DNA of 64,000 nt, taken from positions 18,608 through 82,607 of the forward strand of contig SHVY01000006.1 in assembly GCA_009694045.1 (NCBI GenBank). Direction: 5' to 3'. Shown here one piece after another: positions 30,708-42,367 of this stretch; the stretch's first letter is position 1, and each line of letters opens with the position of its first letter. A program made the translations under genes and the position numbers. Source of the stretch: Alphaproteobacteria bacterium. GTDB lineage: Bacteria > Pseudomonadota > Alphaproteobacteria > SP197. The notes under the pieces were generated by a model. It searched no databases, was not told the origin of the DNA, and worked only from the letters and a program-made list of their open reading frames with translations.

Positions 30708-31597
30708 TGGCGGTCCTGATCGACAGCGACACCAAGGTCATTTGCCAGGGCTTCACCGGCGCCCAGGGCACGTTCCATTCCGAGCAGGCGGTGGCCTACG
30801 GCACCAAGATGGTAGGCGGGGTGACGCCGGGCAAGGGTGGCACGACCCACATTGGCCTGCCGGTGTTCGATACGGTCGCCGAGGCCATGGCCGTCACCGG
30901 TGCCACTGCCTCGGTCATCTACGTGCCGCCACCGTTCGCGGCCGACGCCATCATCGAGGCGATCGACGCGCGGGTGCCGCTCGCCGTCTGCATCACCGAA
31001 GGAATCCCGGTGCTCGATATGGTGCGGGTGAAGCGGGCGCTGTGCGGTGCCACGACCCGCCTGATCGGGCCGAACTGCCCCGGCATCATCACGCCCGAGG
31101 TCTGCAAGATCGGCATCATGCCGGGCCACATTCACCGGCGCGGCAAGATTGGCATCGTCTCCCGCTCCGGCACCCTGACGTACGAGGGTGTGGGCCAGAC
31201 CACCGCGGTAGGGCTGGGCCAGACCACTTGCATCGGCATCGGCGGCGATCCGGTCAACGGCACCAATTTCATCGATTGCCTCGAGCTGTTCCTCAAGGAC
31301 GACGAGACCGAGGGCATCATCATGATCGGCGAGATCGGTGGCTCGGCCGAGGAGGATGCGGCGGACTTCCTGCGCGCTGCCCGGCGTCGGCGCCAGCGCA
31401 AGCCGGTGGTCGGGTTCATCGCCGGAGTGACGGCCCCGCCGGGGCGGCGCATGGGTCACGCCGGCGCCATCATCTCGGGTGGCAAGGGCAAGGCCGGGGA
31501 CAAGATTGAGGCGCTGAAGCGCGCCGGCGTGAAAATGGCGGAATCGCCGGCGGCACTTGGCGTCACCATGTTGAACGTGTTGCAGGGCAGGACCTAG
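30707..31597 (+). CDS. sucD: succinyl-CoA synthetase alpha subunit
   Basis: A 296-residue CoA-binding subunit. Near the start [28 protein letters not shown] forms the CoA site; [19 protein letters not shown] and [11 protein letters not shown] follow. The active-site His that becomes phosphorylated is in [16 protein letters not shown]. The start codon is fixed by the one-base overlap with sucC. Confidence 0.97.
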   Translation: MAVLIDSDTKVICQGFTGAQGTFHSEQAVAYGTKMVGGVTPGKGGTTHIGLPVFDTVAEAMAVTGATASVIYVPPPFAADAIIEAIDARVPLAVCITEGIPVLDMVRVKRALCGATTRLIGPNCPGIITPEVCKIGIMPGHIHRRGKIGIVSRSGTLTYEGVGQTTAVGLGQTTCIGIGGDPVNGTNFIDCLELFLKDDETEGIIMIGEIGGSAEEDAADFLRAARRRRQRKPVVGFIAGVTAPPGRRMGHAGAIISGGKGKAGDKIEALKRAGVKMAESPAALGVTMLNVLQGRT

Positions 31598-31640
31598 TCC
31601 TCCCGCATAAGGAGCAGCGGCGGACAACGCCGCCTAGAGG

Positions 31641-34490
31641 ATGATGACCAAACTCGAACAGACGGCGTTCCTCTTCGGCGCCAACGAGGCCTTTCTCCAG
31701 GATCTTTACACCCGCTATCTGCAAGACGCCGACTCGGTCGATCCGAGTTGGCGCGCGGTCTTCCGCGACATCGGCGACGACGAGCGCGCCATCCTTGCCG
31801 AATCCCGCGGCGCCGATTGGGCCCCGCGCAACGGCGGCAACGGGGCACAGGCGGCCGCACGCGCGCCCGCGGCAAGCGCCTTACTGGGCGCCGACCCCAC
31901 CATGGTCGCGCGCGACAGCATCCGCGTGCTGATGTTGATCCGGGCCTACCGGGTGCGCGGCCATTTGCTCGCCAACCTCGATCCCTTGCAGCTCGACGGC
32001 GAGAAGCACCATCCGGAGCTGGACCCGGCGACCTACGGGTTCACGGACGCGGACTACGACCGCGAGTTCTTCGTCGATGGGGTGCTGGGTCTGCAGACCG
32101 TGACGCTGCGCAAGGTGCTGGAGATCGTCAAGCAGACGTATTGCGCCAGCATCGGCATCGAGTTCATGCATATCCAGTACCCCGAGGAGAAATCTTGGCT
32201 GCAGATGCGCATCGAAGGGTCGCTCAACCGCACGGATCTGCCCCGGGATTCGAAGATGGCGATCCTGCGCGACCTCTACGAGGCGGAGGAGTTCGAGCGC
32301 TTCCTCGGCATCAAGTATCCCGGCACCAAGCGTTTCGGGCTGGAGGGTGCCGAAAGCCTCATTCCGATGATGGAGACGATCATCGTGGGGGCCGGCGAGT
32401 TGGGGGTCGAGGAGATCGTGCTCGGCATGCCCCATCGCGGCCGGCTCAACGTGCTGACCTCGATCATGGGAAAGTCCTACACGAAGATGTTCTCGGAGTT
32501 TCAAGGCGAGGCCGCGAATCCCGACCACGTCCAGGGCTCGGGCGACGTGAAGTACCACCTGGGGGCCTCGTCGGACCGGCCGCTGCCGAATGGCAAGTCG
32601 ATCCATCTGAGCCTCACCGCCAATCCATCGCATCTCGAGGCGGTCAACCCGGTTGTCCTCGGCAAGGTCCGGGCCAAGCAGGCACAAATCGGCGACACTA
32701 AGCGAACCCGTGTCATGGGACTCCTGCTGCACGGCGACGCGGCTTTCGCCGGCCAGGGCCTGGTGCCCGAGACGCTCGGGCTGTCCGAGCTGAAGGGCTA
32801 TCGCACCGGCGGCACGATCCACATCATCGTGAACAACCAGATCGGATTCACCACCAGCCCTAAGTTCTCGCGCTCGTCGCCCTATCCGTCCGATGTGGCG
32901 AAGATGGTCCAGGCGCCGATCCTGCACGTGAACGGCGACGATCCCGAGGCGGTGGTGCATTGCGCCCGACTGGCGATGGAGTTCCGCCAGACGTTCGGGC
33001 GGGACGTGGTCCTCGACATGTTCTGCTACCGGCGTCATGGGCACAACGAGGCGGATGAACCCATGTTCACCCAGCCCCTGATGTATCGGCGGATCGCCCA
33101 GCACCCCTCGACCCGGCAGCTCTATACCGAGCGGCTGATCGCCGATGGGATCCTGTCTTCCAAGGACGCCGACGCCTTGATCTCCGAGTTCAACGCCAAG
33201 CTCGAGGAACATCTTGCCGCGGCCAAGAGCTACAAGCCCAATAAGACGGATTGGCTGGAAGGCCGCTGGGCCGGATTCGAACAGGCGAGCGAAGAGGGGC
33301 CGCGGCGCGGCGAGACCGCGATCGTGCTCGAGACCCTGCGCGACGTGGGCCAGTCGATCAGCCGGAATCCCAAGGGCTACGAGGTGAACCGGAAGATCGT
33401 GCGCCAGCTCGACGCGAAGCGCGAGACGATCGAGAAGGGCGAGGGCATCGATTGGGCGACCGCCGAGGCCCTGGCGTTCGGCACGCTGCTGTGCGAGGGC
33501 ACCGGAGTCAGGCTGTCCGGGCAGGATTGCGGGCGCGGCACGTTCAGTCACCGCCATTCGGTCCTGATCGACCAGAAGGACGAACGGCGCTACACGCCGC
33601 TGAACCACATCCGCAAGGATCAGGCGAAGTACGAGGTCATCGACAGCATTCTGTCGGAGGCCGGCGTGCTTGGGTTCGAGTACGGCTACACCTTGGCCGA
33701 CCCCGGGACCCTGGTGCTGTGGGAGGCGCAGTTCGGCGATTTCGCCAACGGCGCCCAGATGATCATCGACCAGTTCATCGCCGCCGGGGAAAGCAAGTGG
33801 CTGCGCATGTCGGGGCTCGTCATGCTGTTGCCCCACGGCTTCGAGGGCCAGGGCCCCGAGCACTCCTCGGCCCGGCTCGAACGCTTCCTCCAGCTCGCGG
33901 CGGAGGACAATATCCAGGTGGCCAACTGCACCACGCCGGCCAACTACTTCCACATTCTGCGGCGGCAGGTGCGCCGTTCGTTCCGCAAGCCGCTGGTCCT
34001 GATGGCGCCGAAATCTCTTCTGCGGCACAAGCGCTGCGTCTCGCGCCTCGCCGACATGGGACCCGGCACCGCGTTCCATCGGGTGCTCTACGAGAACAAG
34101 CTTCCGGGACCGCCCAAGGACGTCCGTCGTGTCGTCCTGTGCAGCGGCAAGGTGTTCTACGACCTCGAGGATACGCGCGACGCCGCCAAGCGGACCGACA
34201 CGACGTTCCTGCGCCTGGAGCAGATCGCGCCGTTCCCGCGCGAGCCGCTGATGGAGGAATTGGCGAAGTACCCCAAGGCCGAGATCGTGTGGTGCCAGGA
34301 GGAACCCAAGAACATGGGGGCCTGGACCTACGTAGCGCCGCGCATCGAAGACCTGCTCGCCGAGATGAAGCACGCCAGCAAGCGGCTGCGCTACGCCGGG
34401 CGGCCGGAGGCGGCTTCGACCGCGTCGGGCTACAACCGGGTCCACGTCCAGGAACAGCAGGCGGTGGTCAACGAGGCGTTGGCCGCCTAG
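31641..34490 (+). CDS. sucA: 2-oxoglutarate dehydrogenase E1 component
   Basis: A 949-residue ThDP enzyme, the normal length, that decarboxylates 2-oxoglutarate and loads succinyl groups on SucB. The N-terminal segment [29 protein letters not shown] recruits the complex. [30 protein letters not shown] and [13 protein letters not shown] belong to the ThDP core, and [20 protein letters not shown] lies in the C-terminal part. It is followed by sucB 17 bp later. Confidence 0.98.
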   Translation: MMTKLEQTAFLFGANEAFLQDLYTRYLQDADSVDPSWRAVFRDIGDDERAILAESRGADWAPRNGGNGAQAAARAPAASALLGADPTMVARDSIRVLMLIRAYRVRGHLLANLDPLQLDGEKHHPELDPATYGFTDADYDREFFVDGVLGLQTVTLRKVLEIVKQTYCASIGIEFMHIQYPEEKSWLQMRIEGSLNRTDLPRDSKMAILRDLYEAEEFERFLGIKYPGTKRFGLEGAESLIPMMETIIVGAGELGVEEIVLGMPHRGRLNVLTSIMGKSYTKMFSEFQGEAANPDHVQGSGDVKYHLGASSDRPLPNGKSIHLSLTANPSHLEAVNPVVLGKVRAKQAQIGDTKRTRVMGLLLHGDAAFAGQGLVPETLGLSELKGYRTGGTIHIIVNNQIGFTTSPKFSRSSPYPSDVAKMVQAPILHVNGDDPEAVVHCARLAMEFRQTFGRDVVLDMFCYRRHGHNEADEPMFTQPLMYRRIAQHPSTRQLYTERLIADGILSSKDADALISEFNAKLEEHLAAAKSYKPNKTDWLEGRWAGFEQASEEGPRRGETAIVLETLRDVGQSISRNPKGYEVNRKIVRQLDAKRETIEKGEGIDWATAEALAFGTLLCEGTGVRLSGQDCGRGTFSHRHSVLIDQKDERRYTPLNHIRKDQAKYEVIDSILSEAGVLGFEYGYTLADPGTLVLWEAQFGDFANGAQMIIDQFIAAGESKWLRMSGLVMLLPHGFEGQGPEHSSARLERFLQLAAEDNIQVANCTTPANYFHILRRQVRRSFRKPLVLMAPKSLLRHKRCVSRLADMGPGTAFHRVLYENKLPGPPKDVRRVVLCSGKVFYDLEDTRDAAKRTDTTFLRLEQIAPFPREPLMEELAKYPKAEIVWCQEEPKNMGAWTYVAPRIEDLLAEMKHASKRLRYAGRPEAASTASGYNRVHVQEQQAVVNEALAA

Positions 34491-34507
34491 GCCCGGAGGA
34501 GACGACC

Positions 34508-35701
34508 ATGGCCGTCGAGATCAAGGTCCCGCAGATGGGTGAATCCGTCACCGAGGCCACCGTCGCCAAGTGGTTCAAGGCGGCGGGCGATGCGGTGGCC
34601 CAGGACGAGCCCCTGTGCGAGCTCGAAACCGACAAGGTGACGATGGAGGTGTTCGCCCCGGCCGCCGGTCGGTTGGGCGAGATCAGGGTTCCGGCCGGAT
34701 CGGACGTGGCCGTGGGCGCCGTCCTTGGGGTCATCGAGGCGGGCGTCGCCGGTGCCAAGTCGGCTGCGGCGCCCAAGGCGGACGCACCGAAGGCCGCGCC
34801 GGCGAAGGCCGCCGAGGCTTCGCTCGCGCCGTCGGTTCGCAAACTGGTGACCGAGCATGGGATCGAGCCGGCGTCGGTGCCGGCGTCGGGCAAGGGCGGC
34901 CGCCTGACCAAGGGCGATGTCTTGACGGTGGTCGCGGGAACCGCCGTGGCGCCCGCCGCGACACCCGCGCCGGTCGTCGCCGCGCCCCCCCGATCGGACG
35001 GTGCCCGTGAACAGCGGGTCAAGATGACCCGCCTGCGCCGGCGGATCGCCGAGCGCCTCAAGGAAGCTCAGAATTCCGCGGCGATCCTCACGACGTTCAA
35101 CGAGGTCGACATGACCGCCGTGATGGCGGCGCGCAAGGAATACCGCGACACTTTCGAGAAGAAGCACGGGGTCCGCCTCGGCTTCATGTCGTTCTTCGTG
35201 AAGGCGGCGGTCGCGGCCCTGACGGAGATCCCGGCGGTGAACGCCGAGATCGACGGCGACGACCTAGTTTACAAGAATTACTACAACATCGGCGTGGCGG
35301 TCAGCGCCCCGCAAGGGTTGATCGTCCCCGTGCTGCGCGATGCCGACCGCCTGGGGTTCGCCGCGATCGAGAAGGCGATCAACGCCTTTGGTGTCAAGGC
35401 GCGCGACGGCAAGCTCTCGACCGAGGACCTTTCGGGCGGCACCTTCACCATCTCGAACGGCGGGGTGTTCGGATCGCTGCTGTCGACCCCGATCCTCAAC
35501 CCGCCCCAATCCGGCATCCTCGGCATGCACAAGATCCAGGAGCGGCCGATGGTGGTGAACGGCCAGATCGCGGTGCGGTCGATGATGTACCTCGCCCTGT
35601 CCTACGACCACCGCATCATCGACGGGCGCGAGGCGGTGACCTTCCTCGTCCGCATCAAGGACTGCATCGAGGACCCGCAGCGCATCCTGCTCGACCTCTA
35701 A
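34508..35701 (+). CDS. sucB: 2-oxoglutarate dehydrogenase E2 (dihydrolipoyl succinyltransferase)
   Basis: A 397-residue acyltransferase core subunit. One lipoyl domain (about 1-78) has the lipoylated Lys in [11 protein letters not shown]; a Lys/Ala/Pro linker leads to the peripheral-subunit-binding domain ([21 protein letters not shown]); the catalytic domain ends with [13 protein letters not shown], carrying the active-site His and Asp. Only one lipoyl domain is present, as usual for SucB. Confidence 0.97.
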   Translation: MAVEIKVPQMGESVTEATVAKWFKAAGDAVAQDEPLCELETDKVTMEVFAPAAGRLGEIRVPAGSDVAVGAVLGVIEAGVAGAKSAAAPKADAPKAAPAKAAEASLAPSVRKLVTEHGIEPASVPASGKGGRLTKGDVLTVVAGTAVAPAATPAPVVAAPPRSDGAREQRVKMTRLRRRIAERLKEAQNSAAILTTFNEVDMTAVMAARKEYRDTFEKKHGVRLGFMSFFVKAAVAALTEIPAVNAEIDGDDLVYKNYYNIGVAVSAPQGLIVPVLRDADRLGFAAIEKAINAFGVKARDGKLSTEDLSGGTFTISNGGVFGSLLSTPILNPPQSGILGMHKIQERPMVVNGQIAVRSMMYLALSYDHRIIDGREAVTFLVRIKDCIEDPQRILLDL

Positions 35702-35711
35702 GGGAAGCCCG

Positions 35712-37106
35712 ATGGCTGAAGACAGTTTCGACGTCGTCGTCGTCGGAGGCGGCCCCGGTGGCTATGTCTGCGCGATCCGCGCGGCGCAACTCGGCCTCAA
35801 GGTAGCCTGCATCGAGAAGGGCGCGACGCTCGGCGGCACCTGCCTGAACGTCGGTTGCATCCCGTCGAAGGCCCTCCTGCAGTCCTCGGAGCTGTACGCC
35901 CAGGCGAGCCACGATCTTGCGGGCCACGGGATCGGCGTCGGTGACGTCAGGCTCGATCTCGCCACGATGATGGCCCGCAAGCTGAAGGTCGTGGACGACC
36001 TGACCAAGGGGATCGCCGGGCTGTTCAAGAAGAACAAGGTGACCCATCTCGCCGGCCTCGGCCGCGTTGTCGGCAAGCATCAGGTGACCGTCGCCGGCCA
36101 GACCGTCAACGCCCGAGCCATCGTCATCGCAACCGGGTCCGAGCCGATGCCGCTCAAGGGCATCACGATCGATGAGAAGAAGATCGTGTCCTCGACCGGC
36201 GCGCTCGCGTTCGGCGCCGTGCCCAAGCGGCTGGTGGTGGTCGGTGCCGGCATCATCGGGCTCGAGCTGGGTTCGGTCTGGCGGCGGCTGGGGTCCGAGG
36301 TCACGGTGGTCGAGTTCCTGGATCGCATCGTGCCGGCGATGGACGGGGAGCTCGCCAAGCACCTGCACCGCACGCTCCAGCGCCAAGGCCTGGCCTTCAG
36401 GCTGGGGACCAAGGTGGCCTCGGCCGAGGCGCGCAAGAACGGCGTGACCCTCACGGTCGAGCCGGCCCAGGGTGGAGAGCCGGAGGTCATCAATGCCGAC
36501 GCCGTGCTGGTCGCGATCGGCCGCCGACCCCTCACCGAGGGGCTCGACTTGATCGACGCCGGCGTCGTGGTGGACAACGCGGGGCTGGTGGTGATCGACG
36601 ATCACTTCCGCACCAACGTTGATTCGATCTACGCGATCGGCGACGTGGTGCGCGGACCCATGCTCGCCCACAAGGCCGAGGACGAAGGCATCGCCGTGGC
36701 CGAGGTCCTGGCGGGCCAGGCCGGCCACGTGAACTACGACGTGATCCCAGGAGTGATTTACACCCACCCCGAGGCGGCGTCCGTCGGCAAGACCGAGGAG
36801 GAGCTGAAGGCGGGCGGGGTGGAATACCGCGCTGGCAAGTTCAGCTTCCTGGCCAACAGCCGCGGCCGTACCTACGGCCAGACCGACGGGTTCGCCAAGA
36901 TCCTCGCGGACAGGACTACCGACCGGGTGTTGGGGGTCCACGTCATCGGCCCGGCGGCCGGCGAGCTGATCGCCGAGGCGGCGGTGGCCATGGAGTTCGG
37001 CGCGGCGGCCGAGGACATCGCCCGCACCTGCCACGCCCACCCCACGTTCTCGGAAGCGATCAAGGAAGCCGCGTTAGCCGTCGCCGGCCGGGCGATCCAC
37101 AGTTAG
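35712..37106 (+). CDS. lpdA: dihydrolipoyl dehydrogenase (E3)
   Basis: A 464-residue flavoprotein disulfide reductase. FAD motif VVVGGGPGGYVCAIRAAQLG is at the N-terminus, followed by the redox-active pair in GGTCLNVGCIPSKALL. NAD-binding VVVGAGIIGLELGSVWRRLG and the C-terminal His-Glu region CHAHPTFSEAIKEAAL are intact. The position after sucB marks it as the E3 of the oxoglutarate complex; sharing with pyruvate dehydrogenase cannot be excluded. It converges on xerC with a 10-bp gap. Confidence 0.97.
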   Translation: MAEDSFDVVVVGGGPGGYVCAIRAAQLGLKVACIEKGATLGGTCLNVGCIPSKALLQSSELYAQASHDLAGHGIGVGDVRLDLATMMARKLKVVDDLTKGIAGLFKKNKVTHLAGLGRVVGKHQVTVAGQTVNARAIVIATGSEPMPLKGITIDEKKIVSSTGALAFGAVPKRLVVVGAGIIGLELGSVWRRLGSEVTVVEFLDRIVPAMDGELAKHLHRTLQRQGLAFRLGTKVASAEARKNGVTLTVEPAQGGEPEVINADAVLVAIGRRPLTEGLDLIDAGVVVDNAGLVVIDDHFRTNVDSIYAIGDVVRGPMLAHKAEDEGIAVAEVLAGQAGHVNYDVIPGVIYTHPEAASVGKTEEELKAGGVEYRAGKFSFLANSRGRTYGQTDGFAKILADRTTDRVLGVHVIGPAAGELIAEAAVAMEFGAAAEDIARTCHAHPTFSEAIKEAALAVAGRAIHS

Positions 37107-37116
37107 GGACTGCGAT

Positions 37117-38076
37117 CTACGTCGCCCGTGGGTGGGTCTCGTCGTAGGTCCGCAGCAAGTGCTCCGCGTCCACCTCGGTATAGCGCTGGGTGGTCGACAG
37201 GCTGGCATGGCCGAGCAACTCCTGGATGGTCCTGAGGTCGGCGCCGTCGCCCAGGAGGTGCGTGGCGAAGCTGTGGCGAAGCGCGTGGGGCGTCGCCGAC
37301 TCGGGCAGGCCCAGCGCGCGGCGCAGGTCACGGAATCGCTTCTGCACGACGCCCGCGTTGAGGCGCCGGCCCTGCGATCCGACAAACAGCGGGGACGCGG
37401 GATCGGCGGGCTCCGGCCTCCGAGCCAGGTAGCTCGTCAAGCTCTCGCGGACCACGGGCAACAAGGGTACGACCCGTTGCTTGCGGCCCTTACCCGTGAT
37501 GACCAGGGTTTCGGGCGCGCCCAGGACGTCGGCGACGCAAAGAGCCAAGGCTTCGCCGATCCGCAGGCCCGCCCCGTACAGCAAGAGGAGAAGCGCCTGA
37601 TCCCGCGCCCCGACCCAGGCGGCAGTGGTCCGGCCTGCGGCACCCACGGCGGCGGCGGCCTGGTCGACCGCGAGCGGCCGGGGCAGGGGGCGGCGATAGC
37701 GCGGGCCGCGGACGGCCGCCAGGGCCGTGTTGTGGACGAGACCGGCGCGATCCAGACGCTTGAAATAGGACCGCACCGCGGCGAGCGCCCGGACCGAGGA
37801 GCTGCGTGCCGAGCCCGCGGCCGCGCGGTGCGCGAGCCAGGCCCGGAAGTCGGCATGTGTGAGCCCCGCGAGGTCCTTGTGCGACGCCGGGCCACCCAGA
37901 TGCTCGGCCAGGAAATCGAGAAAGCCAGCCAGATCGCGGCGGTAGGCATCGAGGGTGTGGACCGACGCGCGCCGCTCGTCCCGGAGCCAAGCGAGCCACG
38001 GGCCAAGGGTGTCGCCGAGCCGCCGCGCGGAGGCCCGGCCGCTCAGGTTGGGAGGTTGAGCCGCGAGCGCAGGCAA
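37117..38076 (-). CDS. xerC: tyrosine recombinase XerC
   Basis: A recombinase of about 319 residues that resolves chromosome dimers at dif with XerD. The SAM-like N-domain has VHTLDAYRRDLAGFLDFLAEHL; the catalytic set is Arg in YGAGLRIGEALAL, Lys in GKGRKQRVVPL, HxxR in HALRHSFATHLL, then LLGHASLSTTQRYTEV with the His and nucleophilic Tyr. The start is not certain: no ATG fits, and I propose TTG at 38074-38076, overlapping the DUF484 gene by 34 bp. It sits downstream of DUF484, the usual xerC neighbour. Confidence 0.88.
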   Translation of the reverse strand: MPALAAQPPNLSGRASARRLGDTLGPWLAWLRDERRASVHTLDAYRRDLAGFLDFLAEHLGGPASHKDLAGLTHADFRAWLAHRAAAGSARSSSVRALAAVRSYFKRLDRAGLVHNTALAAVRGPRYRRPLPRPLAVDQAAAAVGAAGRTTAAWVGARDQALLLLLYGAGLRIGEALALCVADVLGAPETLVITGKGRKQRVVPLLPVVRESLTSYLARRPEPADPASPLFVGSQGRRLNAGVVQKRFRDLRRALGLPESATPHALRHSFATHLLGDGADLRTIQELLGHASLSTTQRYTEVDAEHLLRTYDETHPRAT

Positions 38077-38759
38077 TGCTCGAGCACGTGCGCGAGGGAA
38101 CGGAGCGAGTCGGCACCGCGCCCCGGCTGGAACCGGTCGGGCGTCCTGGTCCCGAGCGCGAGGAGGGCCGGGGGCAGCCCGCGCCCCGCGCCGAGCCGCG
38201 CCATGGCCCATGATCGCACCAGGCCCGCGGTCGATCCGAAGACTTGCGGATCGGCCGTTGCATCGGCGACGAGCGCGACTTCGGCATCGCCGCCCATTGC
38301 CGCGACGATGGAGCCGGGCGGCACGCACCGGACCCCGGCCACGTCATGGCGGGCACAGGCCCTGGTCTCGGCCTCGACCGCCAGCAGGGCGACGTCGACC
38401 CCCAGCAGGGCCGCGAGATCGGTGGTGACGACCTCGATCAGCAGCGCGAAATCCTGGGCGGCGACCAAGGCCAGCACCGCCTTGTGAATTTGGGCGGCGA
38501 ACGAGCGATGGTCGCGTGCCTGACGGGTCAGATCGCCCGCCTTGTCCTCGAGCCGGCGGACGTCGGCCCGCAGGCGCTCGATCATCGTGCTCTGCAGATC
38601 GGCGACCCCATTGCCCAGCGCGCGGCGCGGCGGCGGCAGCGCCGACCACAACTCCGGGTGCCGCGCGAGGAAGTCGGGGTGAGCCTGAAGGTACGCGGCG
38701 ACCTGATCCCCCGAGAGGGGCGTCGTGCCCTGCTTCGTGGGCGCAGGCTTGCCGCTCAT
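38043..38759 (-). CDS. DUF484 family protein
   Basis: A 238-residue GAF-like protein of unknown function. It begins with [30 protein letters not shown], the DUF484 N-terminal block, followed by a coiled-coil-like segment (about 55-90) and a GAF-type domain. DUF484 genes commonly precede xerC, as here, which suggests a link to chromosome segregation that is untested. The ATG overlaps the transaldolase stop by ATGA. Confidence 0.87.
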   Translation of the reverse strand: MSGKPAPTKQGTTPLSGDQVAAYLQAHPDFLARHPELWSALPPPRRALGNGVADLQSTMIERLRADVRRLEDKAGDLTRQARDHRSFAAQIHKAVLALVAAQDFALLIEVVTTDLAALLGVDVALLAVEAETRACARHDVAGVRCVPPGSIVAAMGGDAEVALVADATADPQVFGSTAGLVRSWAMARLGAGRGLPPALLALGTRTPDRFQPGRGADSLRSLAHVLEHCLRSRLNLPT

Positions 38760-39418
38760 GTCGCGATGCTCTGGCCGGTCGTCTTCCAATCGGCCAGGAA
38801 GGCGTCAAGCCCCTTGTCGGTCAGGACATGCTTGGACAACTGGCGCATCACGCTCGGCGGGACGGTACAGACGTCCGCGCCGATCTTCGCCGCGTCGATC
38901 ACGTGCAGCGGATGGCGGATCGAGGCGACCAGCACCTCGGTCCGGAACGCATCGCGGTAGTTGCGATAGATCGCGACGATGTCGCGGATCAACCCCATGC
39001 CGTCGTGGCCGATGTCGTCCAGCCGGCCGACGAACGGCGAAACGAAGGATGCCCCGGCCTTGGCCGCGAGAATCGCCTGGGCCGGCGAGAAGCAGAGGGT
39101 CACGTTGACCTTGATCCCGCCCTGGGACAGGGCTCGGCAGGCCTTCAGGCCATCCCAGGTGAGCGGCACCTTGATCGCCACGTTGGGCGCCACGGCCGAG
39201 AGCCGACGCGCCTCGACCAGCATCGCGTCGCACTCGGTCGCCGTGACCTCGGCGCTTACGGGTCCGCTGACGGCGGCGCAAATCTCGGCGAGGACGGTCA
39301 GGAAGTCGCGGCCCGACTTCGCCACCAGCGACGGGTTGGTGGTGACACCGTCGACTAGGCCGGTATCGGCCAGATCCCTGATCTCGGCGATGTCGGCGCT
39401 ATCGATGAAGAACTTCAT
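38756..39418 (-). CDS. tal: transaldolase, short TalC/FSA type
   Basis: A 220-residue class I aldolase-fold enzyme of the pentose phosphate pathway. [31 protein letters not shown] is the canonical start; the Schiff-base Lys is in [47 protein letters not shown] follows. The short length puts it in the TalC/FSA subgroup, in which transaldolase and fructose-6-phosphate aldolase are hard to separate by eye. It is divergent from priA with only 38 bp between the starts. Confidence 0.94.
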   Translation of the reverse strand: MKFFIDSADIAEIRDLADTGLVDGVTTNPSLVAKSGRDFLTVLAEICAAVSGPVSAEVTATECDAMLVEARRLSAVAPNVAIKVPLTWDGLKACRALSQGGIKVNVTLCFSPAQAILAAKAGASFVSPFVGRLDDIGHDGMGLIRDIVAIYRNYRDAFRTEVLVASIRHPLHVIDAAKIGADVCTVPPSVMRQLSKHVLTDKGLDAFLADWKTTGQSIAT

Positions 39419-39456
39419 GCGCTTCCCGTGGTGGGTCTCGTGGCAAAGTGTACCGG

Positions 39457-41652
39457 ATGGTCCATGAAGAAACCAATCTTGACAACAACGGGCGACGGTG
39501 CGCCGTGCTGCTTCCGCTGCCGCTCGAGCGTGCCTACGACTACGGCGTTCCCGAGGGTCTCGATCTCATGGTCGGTTCCTGGGTCGCGGTACCGCTGGGC
39601 GGCCGTTCCCTGGTCGGAGTGGTATGGGGGCCGGGCGATGCCGGCGTTGCGGTCGCGCGCCTGCGGGATATCGCCGCGGTTCTGCCGGCACCACCGATGG
39701 CGGCGGCGATGCGTCGGTTCATCGACTGGGTCGCGGCCTACACCCTGACACCCGCCGGCGCGGTTCTGCGCATGGCCATGAGCATCCCCGAGGCGCTGAC
39801 GCCCGCGGCGGAACGAACGGCCTACGTCCGCGGTTCGGCGACGCCCGATCGGCTTACGCCCGCGCGGTCGCGGGTCCTTGCCCTCGCCGAGGATCGGCTC
39901 CCGCGCGAGGCCACCGAACTTGCCCGCGAGGCGGGCGTCGGCACCTCGGTGGTGAAGGGGCTGGCGGCGGCCGGTGCCCTGCAAACCGTCCGGTTGCCAG
40001 CGCGATTGCCGTTCGCCGCACCGGACGCCCTGCGTCAGGGCGCGACCTTGTCGGGACCCCAGGCGGCGGCGGCGACCGACCTGATGGCGAAGGTTCGTGC
40101 GCGAACGGCCGCGGTCACCCTGCTCGACGGCGTCACCGGGGCGGGCAAGACCGAGGTCTATTTCGAGGCGATCGCCGCGGCGGTCGCGGCCGGCCGGCAG
40201 GCCCTTGTGCTCCTGCCCGAGATCGCGCTTGGTGCCCAGTGGCTGGCGCGGTTCTACGCCCGCTTCGGGTGCGAACCGGCACAGTGGCATTCCGATCTGA
40301 CCGGAACCTACCGCCGCCACGTGTGGCGGGCCACGGTCGAAGGCAAGGCGCCCGTCGTCGTCGGCGCGCGCTCGGCCCTGTTCCTACCGTTCCCGGACCT
40401 TGGGCTCATCGTCGTCGATGAGGAGCACGACGGCTCCTACAAGCAGGAGGACGGGGCGATCTACCAGGCCCGTGACATGGCCGTGGTGCGGGGCCGCCTC
40501 GAGGATTGCCCCGTGGTCCTGGCGTCGGCGACGCCGGCGCTGGAAACCGTCGCCAACGTCGCGCAAGGTCGCTACCAGGTCCTGCGGCTGCCGGATCGCC
40601 ACGGCGGCGCGACGATGCCCACGGTCAGCCTGGTCGACATGCGCCAAGACGGCCCGGCGAAGCGCCTGCACTGGCTGTCCGCGTCCCTCAAGGCCGAACT
40701 GAACACGGCCCTGGCGGCCGGCGAGCAGGGCATGCTGTTCCTCAACCGCCGGGGTTACGCCCCCCTTACCCTGTGCCGGGCTTGTGGCCACCGGCTGGGC
40801 TGCCCGAATTGCCAGACCTGGCTGGTCGAACATCGCCTGACGGGGCGGCTGCAATGTCACCACTGCGGCTATGGTGTCGGCCGTCCCAACGCGTGCCCCG
40901 CCTGCGGGGTGGAGGGTCGCCTGGCTCCCTGCGGTCCCGGAGTCGAGCGTCTCTCGGAAGAGGTCGCGGCCGTGCTGCCCGACGCGCGCGTGGCGGTGAT
41001 GACCAGCGACACCGTGGACGGTCCGCGCGCCGCCGCCGAGCTGGTTCGCCGCATGACCGAGCGCGAGATCGACGTGCTGATCGGCACCCAGATCGTCGCC
41101 AAGGGGCATCATTTTCCTTGGCTGACGGTCGTCGGCGTGGTCGACGGGGATTTGGGGCTCGCCGGGGGCGATCTGCGCGCGACCGAACGCACGTTCCAGC
41201 TCCTGCACCAAGTGGTCGGGCGGGCGGGGCGGGCGGAACGGCCGGGCCGGGCCCTGGTGCAGACCTATCGGCCCGATCACCCGGTGATGCTGGCCCTGGC
41301 GTCGGGCGATCGCGATCGCTTCATCGCCGAGGAGATGGCGGAACGGCGGGAGCACGCGATGCCTCCGTTTTCGCGGCTCGCGGCGATCATCGTGTCCGGT
41401 GCCGTCGAAGGTCGGGTGCGCGACGTGGCCCAGATCCTTGCGCGCGCCGCGCCCCGAGCGCCGGGGATCGACGTCCTGGGCCCGGCACCGGCACCTTTGG
41501 CCCTGCTCAAGGGGCGCGCCCGATGGCGGCTCCTGGTGCGCGCCGACCGGAGTTACAACCTCCAGCGCGGCCTCCGCGAGTGGCTCGCCGACGTGGGTCC
41601 CCAGCGCGGGGTTCGCCTCCAGATCGATGTCGATCCGTACAGCTTCCTGTAA
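39457..41652 (+). CDS. priA: primosomal protein N' (replication restart helicase PriA)
   Basis: A 731-residue superfamily 2 helicase that reloads DnaB at stalled forks. The N-terminal 3'-DNA-binding part contains [18 protein letters not shown]. The helicase has Walker [17 protein letters not shown] and the DEEH box [12 protein letters not shown]. The zinc-binding insertion has [14 protein letters not shown] and [18 protein letters not shown], eight cysteines in all. A GTG 9 bp upstream is an alternative start. priA directly before the atp F1 genes is common in alphaproteobacteria. Confidence 0.96.
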   Translation: MVHEETNLDNNGRRCAVLLPLPLERAYDYGVPEGLDLMVGSWVAVPLGGRSLVGVVWGPGDAGVAVARLRDIAAVLPAPPMAAAMRRFIDWVAAYTLTPAGAVLRMAMSIPEALTPAAERTAYVRGSATPDRLTPARSRVLALAEDRLPREATELAREAGVGTSVVKGLAAAGALQTVRLPARLPFAAPDALRQGATLSGPQAAAATDLMAKVRARTAAVTLLDGVTGAGKTEVYFEAIAAAVAAGRQALVLLPEIALGAQWLARFYARFGCEPAQWHSDLTGTYRRHVWRATVEGKAPVVVGARSALFLPFPDLGLIVVDEEHDGSYKQEDGAIYQARDMAVVRGRLEDCPVVLASATPALETVANVAQGRYQVLRLPDRHGGATMPTVSLVDMRQDGPAKRLHWLSASLKAELNTALAAGEQGMLFLNRRGYAPLTLCRACGHRLGCPNCQTWLVEHRLTGRLQCHHCGYGVGRPNACPACGVEGRLAPCGPGVERLSEEVAAVLPDARVAVMTSDTVDGPRAAAELVRRMTEREIDVLIGTQIVAKGHHFPWLTVVGVVDGDLGLAGGDLRATERTFQLLHQVVGRAGRAERPGRALVQTYRPDHPVMLALASGDRDRFIAEEMAERREHAMPPFSRLAAIIVSGAVEGRVRDVAQILARAAPRAPGIDVLGPAPAPLALLKGRARWRLLVRADRSYNLQRGLREWLADVGPQRGVRLQIDVDPYSFL

Positions 41653-41806
41653 CTGATTTCGCTGGTTTTCTGCCGGGTTGCATCGACCTGGGGACTATGT
41701 TACCAAGCGCCGGCTTCGGCCCAAGGGGGAAGCGGCGAGGTCGGCCGCCGGCCGCACGCCAAGACCTCAACGACAACACGTTTCACGTTCCAGGGACGCT
41801 GGCCAG

Positions 41807-42367
41807 GTGGCGACGGACGACAGCGCTGTTTCGGGTCTTGCGGGTCGTTACGCGACGGCCCTCTTTGAACTCGCCCACGAAGCGAAGGCGCTCGACCGCG
41901 TCGGCGAGGATCTGGCGACGATTCGCCGCCTGTTGGACGAGTCGGTCGACTTGAACCGGCTGGTCCTTAGCCCCGTGGTTTCGCGCACCGATCAGGGCAG
42001 GGCCATGGCCGCGATCATGGCGGTGCTCGGTGCCCATCCGCTGACGGTCCAGACGATCGGGCTGATGGCGGCCAAGCGGCGGCTGTTCGCATTGGCCGAC
42101 GTGATTCGCGGATACCGGGGCTTGGTCGCGGCGCATCGTGGGGAATCCTCGGCCGAGGTTACTTCGGCCCGGCCCCTGAAGCCTGAGGAACAGGCCGAGT
42201 TGGCGGCGGCCCTGAAGCGTGCGCTCGGCCGCGACGTGGCGATCGCCGCGCGGGTCGATCCGACACTTCTGGGCGGATTGGTCGTCAAGGTGGGTTCGCG
42301 CATGATCGACAGTTCGCTCAGGGCCAAGCTCGCTCGGCTTCAGTTGGCGATGAAGGGAGTTGCCTGA
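41807..42367 (+). CDS. atpH: F1Fo ATP synthase delta subunit
   Basis: A 186-residue stator subunit joining F1 to the b subunits. [28 protein letters not shown] is the typical start; the C-terminal [21 protein letters not shown] and [31 protein letters not shown] are clear. I chose the GTG at 41807, which gives the family length; the open frame reaches further upstream without similarity. The stop and the atpA start share one base. The 154-bp gap behind priA likely holds the operon promoter; I could not pick one with confidence. Confidence 0.93.
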   Translation: MATDDSAVSGLAGRYATALFELAHEAKALDRVGEDLATIRRLLDESVDLNRLVLSPVVSRTDQGRAMAAIMAVLGAHPLTVQTIGLMAAKRRLFALADVIRGYRGLVAAHRGESSAEVTSARPLKPEEQAELAAALKRALGRDVAIAARVDPTLLGGLVVKVGSRMIDSSLRAKLARLQLAMKGVA